A stretch of 64,000 nt of DNA from Rhodocollybia butyracea (lineage: Eukaryota > Basidiomycota > Agaricomycetes > Agaricales > Omphalotaceae), in NCBI GenBank assembly GCA_015501585.1, contig JADNRY010000088.1:62001-126000 (forward strand), given 5' to 3'. Position 1 is the stretch's first letter. Every line of letters begins with the position of its first letter. The notes beneath the pieces are model-generated. The model was given only the letters and a program-made list of their open reading frames with translations, made no database searches and had not been told where the DNA came from. The translations under genes were made by a program, and so were the position numbers. This document shows positions 11,131 to 21,652 of this stretch, in pieces.

Positions 11131-12346
11131 TGTTATGACCCGGATCTAAATCCTATACACCCAATCTTTTTTCTTCTGTAACCAACTATGAACACTATCA
11201 TTAATACTTCTACTTAACATTTTACATTCATTAGTTATTCAACACCATTTGGGTTAATGCTGCACACATTCTTCCAGAACACCAGAATGATCTTTAACAG
11301 TCACTGCACAGTCTGCACAGTCATGACATCATTCTAGCTCCACAACTATGATGTCATCTTGCTACTCTACAATCATGATGTCATTCCATTGCTCCGCAGT
11401 TATGATATCACATCACTGCTCCACAGCTATGACATCATTGCATAGCCTCTTTACATCAATGACTCAATATCAGTCATTGCACAGCCAGATATCTGAGTCA
11501 ACTACGGTTCCGCATACATGACTCAATATTAGTCATTGCACAGCATTACATAGTCAGACTGACTCATCCGCAGTATTTCCGCAGTTATGACTCAAATCTA
11601 GTCATTCCGCAGCATTTCCTAACTAGTACACATTGCACAGTATATAAGTAGTCTAGATTTACCAATGTACGTGAGACGTATTATTTTTCTTAAATCCAAA
11701 CCCCCACTTGTTTGCTGTTATCACTTGTGTGAATCACCAGACCAACTCATTGTATATTGTTGAGCTATCTCCAAGTTACAATACACATTTATACATCTTG
11801 TTGAGCTAACTCCAAGTTGTATCCACTAACATTCACCTGTTGAGCTATCTCCTAGTGAATACTTCTTTAATTGCCACTTGTTGAGCTATCTCCAAGTTGC
11901 AACTTCCTATTACTTGTTGAGCTATCTCCAAGTATTAGACATCACACTCACTATTACTTGTTGAGCTATCTCCGAGTACTAGACACCACACTCACTATTA
12001 CTTGTTGAGCTATCTCCGAGTACTAGACACCACACTCACTACTACTTGTTGAGCCATCTCCGAGTACTAGTTCTGATTCATATTACTGCTTGTTGAGCTA
12101 TCTCCGAGGGTAATCTTATTATTATTATTTGTCGAGCTATCTCCAAATAATAACTTCTGTGAGTTTTGTATTACAAACTAGTTACTAACTTTACTTGAGC
12201 CTAGTTGTTTGAGTATATATTTTTTGCCTAGCGGTTTCAACGAACGGAAAGGCTTGCTCTATAATCTCATTAATTTCTCTTATCATTTTTACTGCCAAGT
12301 TACGTACTGTGAAGGTTTGGACGAGACTATTGATCGAGTCATAACA
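11131..12346 (+). repeat. 3' LTR
   Basis: Same length (1216 bp) and ends as the 5' LTR, with three differences seen by eye. It repeats the bZIP-like array, the TATA box (11641-11648) and the ten-unit stem-loop array (about 11748-12155). The border abuts the Plavaka-like coding sequence directly. Confidence 0.95.
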
Positions 12347-14166
12347 GCCTCATGAAACTACTTTACCGACTTGGCGAATGGCATGCATTAGCAAAGTTGC
12401 ACATGCATACCGAAAACACACTGCGAGATCTTACTTCGAAAACAACTGAGGTTGGAATTCTATTACGGGAGTTTAGAGACAAAACTTGCTCTCAGTTTGT
12501 GACTGTGGAACTCCCACGGGAACAGGAGGCCCGTGCTCGACGTCAAGCACAAGCTGATGCGCAACGTCCAGCTGGAAGTGCCCCACGTCCTGCTTCATCT
12601 AGTAAAGCCAGAACGATGAACTTATTCACCTACAAGTTCCATGCCATGGGTGATTATGTAGCGGCGATTCGTCGATTTGGAACCATTGACTCATACTCAA
12701 CTCAGCTGGTAAGTGTTTCGTGATATTGGATGTATACTGATCGACGATTTGGACTGTAGGGCGAGCTGGCTCATCGTCTGGTCAAGCAATTGTATGGTCT
12801 TACAAACAAGAGAGGCCACGAAAATCAAATCGGTCGACACTATCGACGGAGACGACTTTTTGCTGCTAAGGATGCAAAGAAGAAAGCCGAGCGGACAGAA
12901 AAAGCAAAGACGGCAGAAAACCCTCCTACCAGTCGTGCGACCACTACAACACATTCTCACCATGTTGGATTTGGCTCGCGAGAGATTCCAGAAGAGGCTC
13001 ATGTTTCTTGGGAAGCGCATCATTTTATGTCTAATCGAAAAGACCATCCCATCCATCTTACTCCATTTCTTCAAGATAACTTGTCGGATCCTGCCAAAAA
13101 GGTATTTGGCTTTTGTAATTGGATTTCCATTCTGCGCCGACACTGACGCTGCCACCAGAACTTCTTACCCAAACTCCAAGATCATCTACTCGGCCGTCTG
13201 CGCAAGGATCCTTACGATGGGGACTATGAGTTTTCAGATGAGGAGCGACGTGACATCATCCTTGCAAACGAGAAGATTTATGCAGTCAAAACCCTCCGTA
13301 TCAACTACACAACATACGACATTCGTCGAGATCAAGATGTTGTGAATCCCCGTACCGAACACAGCGCGGTCATGGTGCTATCACCGGAAACCCATGAAAA
13401 CGCCCATCCGTATTGGTACGCTCAAGTTATAGGTTTATTTCACGCCGATGTTGTTCACTATGATGCCAAGACGGGGTGTATACGGTCCAGAAAGCAAATG
13501 GAGTTTCTCTGGGTGTGCTGGTTAGGAACTGAGCCAGGTTATTGTGATGGGTCGAAGACTGCCAAGCTCCCAAAAGTCGGATTTGTTCCCGAAGATGATG
13601 ATTTTGCTTTTGGGTTCCTTGACCCGACCCAGGTTATCCGAGGCTGTCACCTTATCCCCGACTTTTGTGGTGGAAAAACTAACACCCTTCTTCAGACGCC
13701 TGGTCCAACTGCAGCACGCAAACCAGGACAGGATTCAGACTGGCTAAACTTCTATGTTATGATGTCAGTTCGTTGCAATAATCACTCCATATCCGTACTC
13801 ACCTTACTTGTTAGTTTCGTCGATCGTGATATGTTCATGCGCTACCGTGGCGGAGGCATCGGACATGTTGATATAGCCCCGGAAAACCAGCCACAAACAC
13901 TAGAAACAGAAGTGGGACCACCAGAGAATGACGAGGGCTGGGAGAAGGAACGTCACAGAGACACCAGTACAGCAATGGATGACGACTCAGATAGGGCAAG
14001 CAGCGAGGAGGATGATTTTCGAAGTGAGGCTGGGGACACAAACTCAGAGTCTGGAGACCGCACTTGGCTGCTCAACTACCTGACAGACAATCTTGATTAT
14101 CAGTCAGAAGACTCCGAAGATGGGTCGGGCTTCGAAGATAATGACGATGGCTTTGATTCACAATAA
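12347..14166 (+). pseudogene. Plavaka-type (CMC superfamily) transposase, 5'-truncated
   Basis: The C-terminal half of a Plavaka-like transposase. Splicing by eye gives exons 12347-12708, 12760-13101, 13159-13763 and 13815-14166 with introns of 51, 57 and 51 nt, all GT-AG, and an open frame throughout. Landmarks in order: GEWHALAKLHMHTE, GDYVAAIRRFGTIDSYSTQ, GELAHRLVKQLYGLTNKR, PEDDDFAFGFLDP, QVIRGCHLIPDF, FVDRDMFMRYRGGGIGH, then an acidic Asp/Glu/Ser tail. The first codons lie directly against the LTR, so the catalytic N-terminal half is missing. About 551 codons remain from the first Met (12352). The retained part is clean, so truncation appears recent relative to decay. A convergent companion gene follows within 60 bp. 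Confidence 0.85.
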
Positions 14167-14219
14167 AATAGTTATGGATTATCGTGTTACTGTAGTTCAT
14201 ATATGTATTGCTGAGTCCT

Positions 14220-14973
14220 CTAATCTGCATCACTGTCTACAGGAGAGTACGCAAATCTAGGCGGAGGAGGAGGGATAACAACATCGGTGATACCATACAT
14301 GGCGGCTTCATTCAAGGTCGTTCCAATATCATCCGCTTGTTCAGCCATACTGATAGCAAGTTTCCGCCACCGACCCACGTTGGATTGATAAGAAGCGATT
14401 TCAGCTTCGAGGGTTGCAACACGCTGCTGGTACCACGAAAGCATGATATCTTTCAGTTCTGGTAAACCGAAAGTCAGGCATTTCAGGCAGTGCCTATGAC
14501 AGTGATACAGATGCATACGCACGTTGTTCGCTGGCACCAGTAGGCCGCGTTGCTACCGATTTGAACAAGACGGAAGGTAATGCCTCCCTCTCAGCCTGTG
14601 AATCGGCAAGTGGATCCCAGTCCAAGAGCGACTCTTGAGTTCGAGTCAGAGGAGAGAGCTGGCTGGTTGTAGGAATCATGTCCGAGTCACTGCCATACCA
14701 AGGAAATTCAGATACCAATTGACATATAAGGTACGACATAACTCACAAAGACTGTGGACAGCTATCATTGGCCTGGGATACGTCGCCTGCATATCCATCC
14801 ATAATCAAACCTGGTGAATCATTCGGCCAGCTTGAAGCTCCAGGTTGAGTCTCGGGGTCGAGCTGAGATTCAGTTACAGGCGTTGAAACAGAGCCTGAGT
14901 GTGGCTGCGTCAATCGTTGATGTTTGGCCCGGGAGTATACAGCTGAGTCGCCAACGTACGACCTTTTAGACAT
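14220..14973 (-). CDS. Small coiled-coil protein, putative companion of the Plavaka element
   Basis: Splicing by eye gives exons 14973-14747, 14689-14523 and 14458-14220 with 57- and 64-nt introns, and a 210-residue protein starting MSKRSYVGDSAVYSRAKHQ. The first two thirds are Ser/Thr/Pro/Gln-rich and probably disordered. The last third has a helical, coiled-coil-like stretch (LKDIMLSWYQQRVATLEAEI), then a conserved-looking YGI segment and a PPPPP run near the end. It is convergent with the transposase, with 53 bp between stops, which suggests a second gene of the same element. I recognise no enzymatic domain. The second acceptor and exact residues at the joins are inferred. Confidence 0.55.
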
Positions 14974-15743
14974 GATGTGACAAACGAATAATGGGTCACC
15001 TGCAGAAAAGCACGTAGTCGTTACAACTTACTTGGCTGTAGAAGTATCGTGACTCGGTGTAGGGATCCTAGAAGTTGCCTAGAAGTCTTCTTGAGGCTCG
15101 GAAACTTTCAAAAAATCCAATGAAAAAGATACATACAGTTACCTTTTAGCCCTAAGAATTCTCTCAAGATGGCATCCCGTTACTAGAAGGTGGAAACGTG
15201 GACGAAAGTCTTGTATTGCAAGATGATAGTGGAGAAAAAATTATCGCTGTCGGCCATCAGTTTACATCCGCTCTCAGGATCACACCACTTGGTGATATAG
15301 TATAATTATTACGGTCCGCTCATAACCGTTGATAATGTAGAAAAATCACTTTATTTGGCTTATAATCCACTGTGCCCTTGTAAAATCTTTCCTGTACCTG
15401 GTAAGAGGTGCAATGCCTTGCAATCTCTCCCCGGATTTAGTGATGTGGGTTGCTGTGCTTCTTTATCGTTTCCCTCCCACCTTCAAGCGTCATATCATGT
15501 ACTTGAGGAAAAACTTTCCTTCTTCCAAGCCGGTGGGAGTGTGTGTCTTCAAACTGAATGCTACGCCACGACCTTTTCCCCGTTACTCATGCGTCCGTTT
15601 CATCTGTAACTAGTCTCAAGAATCCAGACCATATACTTTTGTAGTAATCTGCTGACCATTCCCGTAGTGTTGTACATTTATTTATTCTTACATGAAGCTT
15701 TTGTAGTTCGATATTTCCTTTCATTGTCCAACCCATTTTTTAC
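14974..15743. other. Intergenic, no feature recognised
   Basis: A frame of 84 codons at 15355-15609 exists in two overlapping phases but resembles no family. The probable promoter of the companion gene and the unrecognised end of the Plavaka element should lie here; I could not find a matching terminal repeat. Confidence 0.4.
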
Positions 15744-17646
15744 TCAACGACCTCTTTGGGAAGATAACCTACTAGAATATCGTTCCTTTCGCATAGGCAT
15801 AAAACTAACTGAGCTCCCCTTCTCATAGTCATATATCTGTAGCAGCGGAAGCCATCAGCTCGTAAACATAAGTAATTAGATACGACTGGACTTACCACAG
15901 GCACTAGCGTAGTCAACGGATCCGCTCTGTCCAGAATTTCCCACCCGCCATCCCGGGCACTATCCACTTGTTCATCTTGGCTTATACTAAGCTCATCCAT
16001 TTCGTCCCATTGATCAGGATCCAACGGAGCTCCCATGTTACCAATGAATCGATTCTCAGCAAAGTTGGGTGCGCTAAGTGTGGAGACGGATGTCTCGGAG
16101 GGGCCTTTACCAGAATACTGGACGGTGCAGGAGTAGGCACGAAGGTTGAGGACGAAGCGATTTATGAGAAGATTTGGTAGCCTGGATATCATTATCAGAA
16201 CGTTGATGAGTTCACTGGGCTAAGAAAGAACACGCACACAGCGAGAAACGGGGAGACGATGGTCGTAACTTGCGCTACTGCGTTCGACAACTAGGTTGTA
16301 GAACATTCAAACTCATCCCTCAGAATTATACAGGAGAATAACTTACTGCGCCGCCTGAAAGGAGAGAGCCCTAGATTGGGTTTGAGGTTGTTGGACGGAA
16401 CAGCAGGCAAAATCAGATATGACCTACCAACGTGATAGAGGCTTGAATACTGGCGACTATGAAGATGATGCTAGGGGTGGGCAAGGCCTCATCGGACACT
16501 GAAATGGAAATTTGAAGAAATAACATACAAGAAGTATGAAGTACCTATAGAATGCACGTCAATAGCTAGCCTGACAGTGGACAGTTTCACTAACCATCAC
16601 GTAGAACGACCTCAACGATAGTATGACTACCGAGTTTCCGGGATTGTATAATGTGACGAGCCGTTCGGGTCAAAGTCAAGATGAAAATAATGCTATCGAA
16701 AGTCAACTGGAGGAGAGGAGAGACCGGGCTCACTGTAATGTCGATTGATCAATGCGGACCGACTTGGAAAAGAACTCAAAGACTCACACCTGTCATAGAG
16801 CAGTCAATACGATGATTCGACAGGAAAGAATAGCGGGTAGACTGACAGAGCATCAAGATTCCCGCCAGCGCCGAAACATGGCGAGAATGCCTGAACATAC
16901 GTTCCCAGGCTGGTGGTGGTTGTTACCGAAAACCACGACTACATAGACGACATTCAGCTGAATACTTCAAATCCCTACTATACATATAGAGCGCACCAGA
17001 AAAGCAATAACAATATCCGCAACAATGAATGGACAGAACAGAATGATCAGTAACCGATTCTGATTAAAGAGCGCGTAGACTCTCAAGATGGAAAGTACTA
17101 GAGCAGAAAATTCTCAGCCGTATATCATTGGAATATAACGATGACATACGTTTGGTTGTTGCACCAGCAAGACAGGCCAAAAGAAGCGCCGTGAAATCAA
17201 CATCCCTACAGCTGAGCACAATATCCTTAGTCAAACAGTCTGTAAGCATATACGAAGGGTAAATAAACCTTATATCTGTCATAGTAGTTCCTGGGAGGAA
17301 GATGACTAGCTGCATAACCGCGTACAGCAGAAAGCTGTAGCGACTCAGAATGAAAATCATAGAACTGCCAGTCAATCGACTGGACCATATCGACCGAACT
17401 TCGGTAGGGAGTGTAAGAGAGAAGTCGTAGAACCACAAAACTGTGGTTCGGACGGTTAGTCAGTATACTTACTCTCGGACCAGAAGACGATCTCACCAAA
17501 GGCAGATAATGCCGTGTAGTTGTTCAACAACCTATGATATCAATTGTGATTATGGCATGAAGATTTTTCAAATGTTCAACGTACCAGTCGAATTGAAGAT
17601 TAATAATTTCTTCAGCGATGGCCTGATCACTAGAAGAGTCTGACAT
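15744..17646 (-). CDS. DUF6533-domain multi-pass membrane protein
   Basis: Belongs by pattern to the DUF6533 family, common and multi-copy in agaricomycetes, with several predicted membrane spans and unknown function. Exons read by eye start 17646-17585, 17531-17497, 17440-17269, 17205-17150 and 17097 onward, all GT-AG with phases that match. The joined start reads MSDSSSDQAIAEE, then FDWLLNNYTALSAFVLWFYD, LTLPTEVRSIWSSR, hydrophobic helices, and LRVYALFNQNRLL. These match the family's order (aromatic YD, LT...E...W, RVYAL). The last coding block (about 16192-15900) has INRFVLNLR, a positively charged region after the final span, and a hydrophilic tail with APLDPDQWDEMDE. The middle exons (about 17000-16200) were not resolved. 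A 3' intron at about 15896-15838 gives a stop at 15744; read-through would stop at 15740. Confidence 0.75.
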
Positions 17647-18460
17647 GGCGGCGAAAAAGAAGAGCGCTGATTATTCGTCGACCCAGTCATGCGTATAAGT
17701 ATTGTGCTGCAGCTGGGAAGATCACTGGATTGCAAAGAAGCAACGGAGCATCTGGTGAGTCTGTATGCAGCCGTTTCTGCAACCATCATCAATTATCTTC
17801 ATGCACAGACAGATGATATACCTGTTGTCATAGATTCCTCGTATTTACTGTTGTAAAGAATGCGTCGATGAGGTGAGAGAGGGTGGGCGGGAACACATAA
17901 TCAGGGACAAACCTCTATCAGTCCATCAATGATCAAAGATAGAGCGCTGAGATGGAAACTACTATAAACTGATCTACTGCACTGCAAACTTCGACTTAGC
18001 TCGTAATCTTGACCCTATTTTTCGAAAGATAAACCAAGACCACCGTAGTAATCACTGTCCCTAAAGAATGATACATCAATCCCGCAAAAAAGGGAGCGCA
18101 TTGAAGTATTTCCAGCCATCAGGTAAGTATGTCGTGACTACATGATTGTGGGCCGAAACAGTGGTAAAGAAATAGTGGAAGTGGCGAACGAAAACCCATG
18201 AAAACCTGAAGAGGGCTATAGAAAGGGATTAGAGCAAGAGGCGAGGACGAGGAAGATCACATACATAACAAGACCAGGATCGCTCCTAAGGGAAATCCAT
18301 GTATCTCTCCGCTTGTTCTTGCCCTGATAATGGATACACCGTCCATGAGTTACTTCCTTATAATCAAGTGAATAAGGGATCGCCACTCAGGCCTCGGGCT
18401 CAGGCGTTAGTCAGTAGTGCAAATAAACTCTGATTCCTCTATATACCAGCTACATATTCG
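17647..18460. other. Intergenic, upstream of the DUF6533 gene
   Basis: No coding frame of interest on either strand. It should contain the DUF6533 promoter; no TATA box stands out. Confidence 0.4.
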
Positions 18461-18520
18461 AGGAGTTGGATCTTTTCGAGCATTGCCCGAGACTCCACGC
18501 ACTTTCTGTCAGGGGCCAAC
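18461..18520 (+). pseudogene. Relic of an F-box gene
   Basis: About 60 bp translate as EELDLFEHCPRLHALS, closely matching DLDLFEHCPKLRVLA in the F-box pseudogene at 50317-51880 and NLFEHCTRLRALS in the intact gene at 52731-54305. No further similarity is visible on either side. It lies next to the left edge of the duplicated secreted-protein segment. Confidence 0.65.
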
Positions 18521-18965
18521 GTCGAGGGAAAAATAAATAAATGAAGGCCTGGTAGCTGGGACGGAGCCAGGCCCCGGCCGGACGAGTAGAAAGATAGTGT
18601 GCTGTTGCCACTGTCAGTGGACAGAATTCCCAGCTTGACTAGTCCTCAACCTCCTTCGATACGCTCACCTTTCGATAGCATGGGCCACATTCACAGCATA
18701 AAATGAGTTCTCTGAAAAACTTGAATGATATTTGATGATATATAGTACATCATCCTACCACCTCGACCGCTACCACTCCCCTCCGCCTGTACCAAGCCGA
18801 ATCCGTCATCTTCGCTCAGTTCGTCTCATAATCGTATTTGATAGTTTTATAACAGAAAATTCTGCGCGCACTCTCCTCCCTCGACATAGCACTTAGTACA
18901 CCGTCAGAGAGTATTATATAGTTTGTATCGTTCGAGCAACTCACTTGATATGCGATGGATTTGAT

Positions 18966-19196
18966 TTAAGGGTCGCAGTCGGAGGTTGCGCTTCCAGAGC
19001 GCTCGCAGCACGTCCTGAAGTTGCTCAGGCGCTTCGAGATAGAGTCAGCCGCGCAGTCGCTTCTGTCTTTGAGCGACCCGCCGAGCTTCAAGCAGCAGTT
19101 CTGGGTGTTGACTATGTTGTCGGCACCGAGGCACTTGCAAGCGTGGGTAGGGATAGCAGCCAAGACGGCGACAAGTACGAAAGCGAGGAAGTTCAT
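18966..19196 (-). CDS. Small cysteine-rich secreted protein, copy 1
   Basis: Encodes 76 residues in one exon. A signal peptide is clear: MNFLAFVLVAVLAAIPTHA with cleavage after THA. The mature part of about 57 residues has eight cysteines in the order CKC, CC, C, CC, C, so four disulfides are possible. The end reads CCERSGSATSDCDP. This spacing resembles small secreted proteins of agaricomycetes, some of which are studied as candidate effectors; a role in host or environmental interaction is only inferred. A TATAAAAG box (19276-19283, minus strand) lies about 80 bp upstream of the ATG. The paralog at 20731-20973 keeps all eight cysteines while other positions vary, which suggests both encode folded proteins. 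Confidence 0.8.
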   Translation of the reverse strand: MNFLAFVLVAVLAAIPTHACKCLGADNIVNTQNCCLKLGGSLKDRSDCAADSISKRLSNFRTCCERSGSATSDCDP

Positions 19197-19275
19197 AGTG
19201 ACAGTAAAAAAAGTGACTGAGTAGTTGCGCGCTAAGTGTAGCTGGTGCTGAAAGTAAACGGCCTCTACAGATGGC

Positions 19276-19283
19276 CTTTTATA
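19276..19283 (-). promoter_or_regulatory. TATA box of secreted-protein gene 1
   Basis: TATAAAAG on the minus strand, about 80 bp upstream of the start codon. It is identical, with the surrounding 20 bp, to the box before copy 2. Confidence 0.75.
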
Positions 19284-20730
19284 GCATTATTTTACAAAAC
19301 TCTCATTTACCTACAAATAACTGAAAGAAAGTACAAATTCATCGCCCCGCAAAAATTAAAGTATGAATTGTTCAGTACTTGGACTATGCCGTATAGTGAA
19401 CTTCCTTCCTTCCTTCCCACTAAGGATACCAAACACTGTTTTGGGCATAAACAAGATCAATATAGTACACAACGTAGACGGAATTTCAAGCTGGAGGTAA
19501 ACATATTGTAGAGTAGACATAATTCCTACTGGATGTATTACTAGGCTGGGTTTCGCCCCCAAAAGCATCAGCACGATGAGTACTCCCCCAGCGTCGCAGA
19601 CTCCACAGTACGGAGTTGACATCGCCTGCCGATTACATGCTTCGAGTTCTTTAAATTCTTGTGTAATAAAACCTTCCTCCTTTCCTTCCATCTGTACTTC
19701 TTAACTCCTTCCCCGAGGAGCCACTGCCAGGAAGCGACAGGAAACAGGAAACGGATCCGTACGAAACCGATCAATCTGAACTTCGAAACCACGCGAACTT
19801 GCGAAGTGAAGCTGAAGTCCTGGAACAGATACACGTCAAAGCCTCATCCTTCCGTCCTCCATAAGCGCGCCTCGTCATTTCCCTCTCGATGCCTTCAAGT
19901 TGTGCCTTCAAGTTATGCCGGTCCTACTTCATTTTGAACTCGATTTTGAAGTTGACAAGTATGGACAGTCCGAGAATCCGATTACCTCGCATCTCGACCC
20001 TAACTCACCGTGACCACCAGTCCAGTTCCAGCCCGTACTGACTGAACCCTAGGCATTCGAGACTGACGTGGCAAGCAGCAAGGGTCTACTAGATCTCGTT
20101 CTATAGAGGGACGGACTCAGACCCACAAAATATCCTAGATGGTTATTGTTATAGTTTTGGCTTTTTTTGTTTTATCATTGCTGACATAGGCCTTGCTGTG
20201 GATACCTTACACCAATTAGTGTGGCTCTAAGAGTTGGCGTCGCCGACTGTTCAGATGCCTTTAATGCCCCTTCGAAAATAAATAAATAAAGGCCTGGCAG
20301 CCGGATGGGGCCTGGCGGACTTGTAATTCGCTGGACGAGTAGATAGATAAGTGTGCTGTTGCTACTGTCGGTAGACATCGGAACTCCCAGCTTGAATAGT
20401 GCTCAACCTCTTTCGCTACGCTCACCTTTCGATAGCATGGACCACATTCACGGCATAAAATAAGTTCTCTGAAAAACTTGAATGATATTTTGATGATATT
20501 ATAGTACATCATCCTACCACCCCGACCGCTACCACTGCCCTCCGCCTGTACCAAAGCTAATCCGCCATCTTCGCTCAGTTCCTCTCACGATTTGTATTTA
20601 TTAGTTTTATATCAGAAAACTCCGCGTCCACGCTCTCCTCTCTCGACCTAAGTGCGCACTTAGTACACCGTCAGAGAGTATTATAGCTTGTATTGTTCGA
20701 GCAACTCACTTGATACACGATGGATTTGAT

Positions 20731-20973
20731 TTAAGGGAAGTCGCAGTCGGAGGTTACGCTTCCAGAGCGCTCGCAGCACGTCCTGAAGTTGCTCAGGTGC
20801 TCCGAGATAGAGTTAGCCGCGCAGTCGTTTCCGTCTTGGAATGACCCGTTGAGCTTCGAGCAGCAGTTATGGGTGTTGCCTACGTTGTTGGCACCTCCGG
20901 GGTCGAGGCACTTGCAAGCGTGGGCAGGGATCGCAGCCAAGACGGCGACAAGTACGAAAGCGAGGAGGTTCAT
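20731..20973 (-). CDS. Small cysteine-rich secreted protein, copy 2
   Basis: An 80-residue single-exon paralog of the 18966-19196 gene. The signal peptide is MNLLAFVLVAVLAAIPAHA. The mature part has eight cysteines in the same order, ending SVTSDCDFP. Relative to copy 1 it carries a few extra residues after CKCL (DPGGA). The TATA box at 21054-21061 and the upstream region are shared. Amino-acid changes cluster between the cysteines. Function unknown; see copy 1. Confidence 0.8.
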   Translation of the reverse strand: MNLLAFVLVAVLAAIPAHACKCLDPGGANNVGNTHNCCSKLNGSFQDGNDCAANSISEHLSNFRTCCERSGSVTSDCDFP

Positions 20974-21053
20974 CGTGATAGTAAAAAAGTGACTGAGCAG
21001 TAGTTGCGCGTTAAGAGTAGTTGGTGCTGAAAGTAACGGCCTCTACAGATGGC

Positions 21054-21061
21054 CTTTTATA
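21054..21061 (-). promoter_or_regulatory. TATA box of secreted-protein gene 2
   Basis: TATAAAAG on the minus strand, about 80 bp before the ATG, in the same context as copy 1. Confidence 0.75.
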
Positions 21062-21652
21062 GCATTATTTTACAAAACTCTTATTTACCTACTACAAATA
21101 GTTGAAATGAAGTATAAATCCATCGCCCTGCAAAAATTAAAGTACAAATTGTTCAGTACTTGGACCACGCCTTGTAATAAACTTCCTTCCTTCCTTCCTT
21201 CCCACTAAGCGGGCATAAACAAGATCAATATAGTACACGACATAGACGGAATTTCAAGCTGGAGGCAGGCATATTTCAGAGTAGACATAATTCCTACTCG
21301 ATGTATTACTGGGCTGTGTTTCGCCCCAAAACTATCAGCACTCAAAAGAACCACCACGAGGAGTACTTCCCCAGCGTCGCAGGCTCCACAGTACGGGGTT
21401 AACATCGCCTGTCGATTAGATGCTTCGAGTTCTTTGAATTCTTCCTTCCTTCCTTCCATCTGTACTTTTTAACTCCTTCCCCGAGGAACCACTGCCAGGA
21501 AGTGACAGGAAAAGGAAACGGACCAGTACGAAACCGATAAGCCCGAACTTCGAAGCCACGCGAACTTGCGAAGTGCTAGTGAAGTCCTGGAACAGATACG
21601 CGTCAACGCCTCATCGACATCCTTCACTCCTCCACAATCGCGCCTCGTCATT

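Larger units (their letters stand above)
4956..12346 (+). mobile_element. LTR retrotransposon, gag-only, probably Ty3-like
   Basis: Two 1216-bp LTRs with TGTTATGAC/GTCATAACA ends flank a 4959-bp internal region. A gag-type capsid region and a CCHC zinc knuckle are recognisable. Protease, reverse transcriptase, RNase H and integrase are not, so the element would need another copy's enzymes. A polypurine tract lies just before the 3' LTR. No TGG-type tRNA primer site is obvious after the 5' LTR. The 5 bases outside each LTR differ (AAGGC left, GCCTC right), so there is no target duplication. The left flank is a DUF6589 gene and the right flank a Plavaka transposase, each cut exactly at the LTR border. 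Confidence 0.93.
18530..19880. repeat. Segmental duplication, copy 1
   Basis: About 1.35 kb aligns along its length with 20274-21652: a left border with AAATAAATAAA, a shared upstream region, the secreted-protein gene, its promoter and a long far-upstream region. The copies differ by scattered substitutions and short indels. About 390 bp separate them, so this is a direct tandem duplication. Confidence 0.85.
20274..21652. repeat. Segmental duplication, copy 2
   Basis: Direct-repeat partner of 18530-19880. It carries an expanded TTCC microsatellite near 21182-21205 and another near 21440-21460. The left boundary again shows an AAATAAATAAA run. Confidence 0.85.

Noticed and set aside
15355..15613. 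Two overlapping 66-84 codon frames
   Set aside because: No family resemblance, no splice context, and both frames open over the same stretch.
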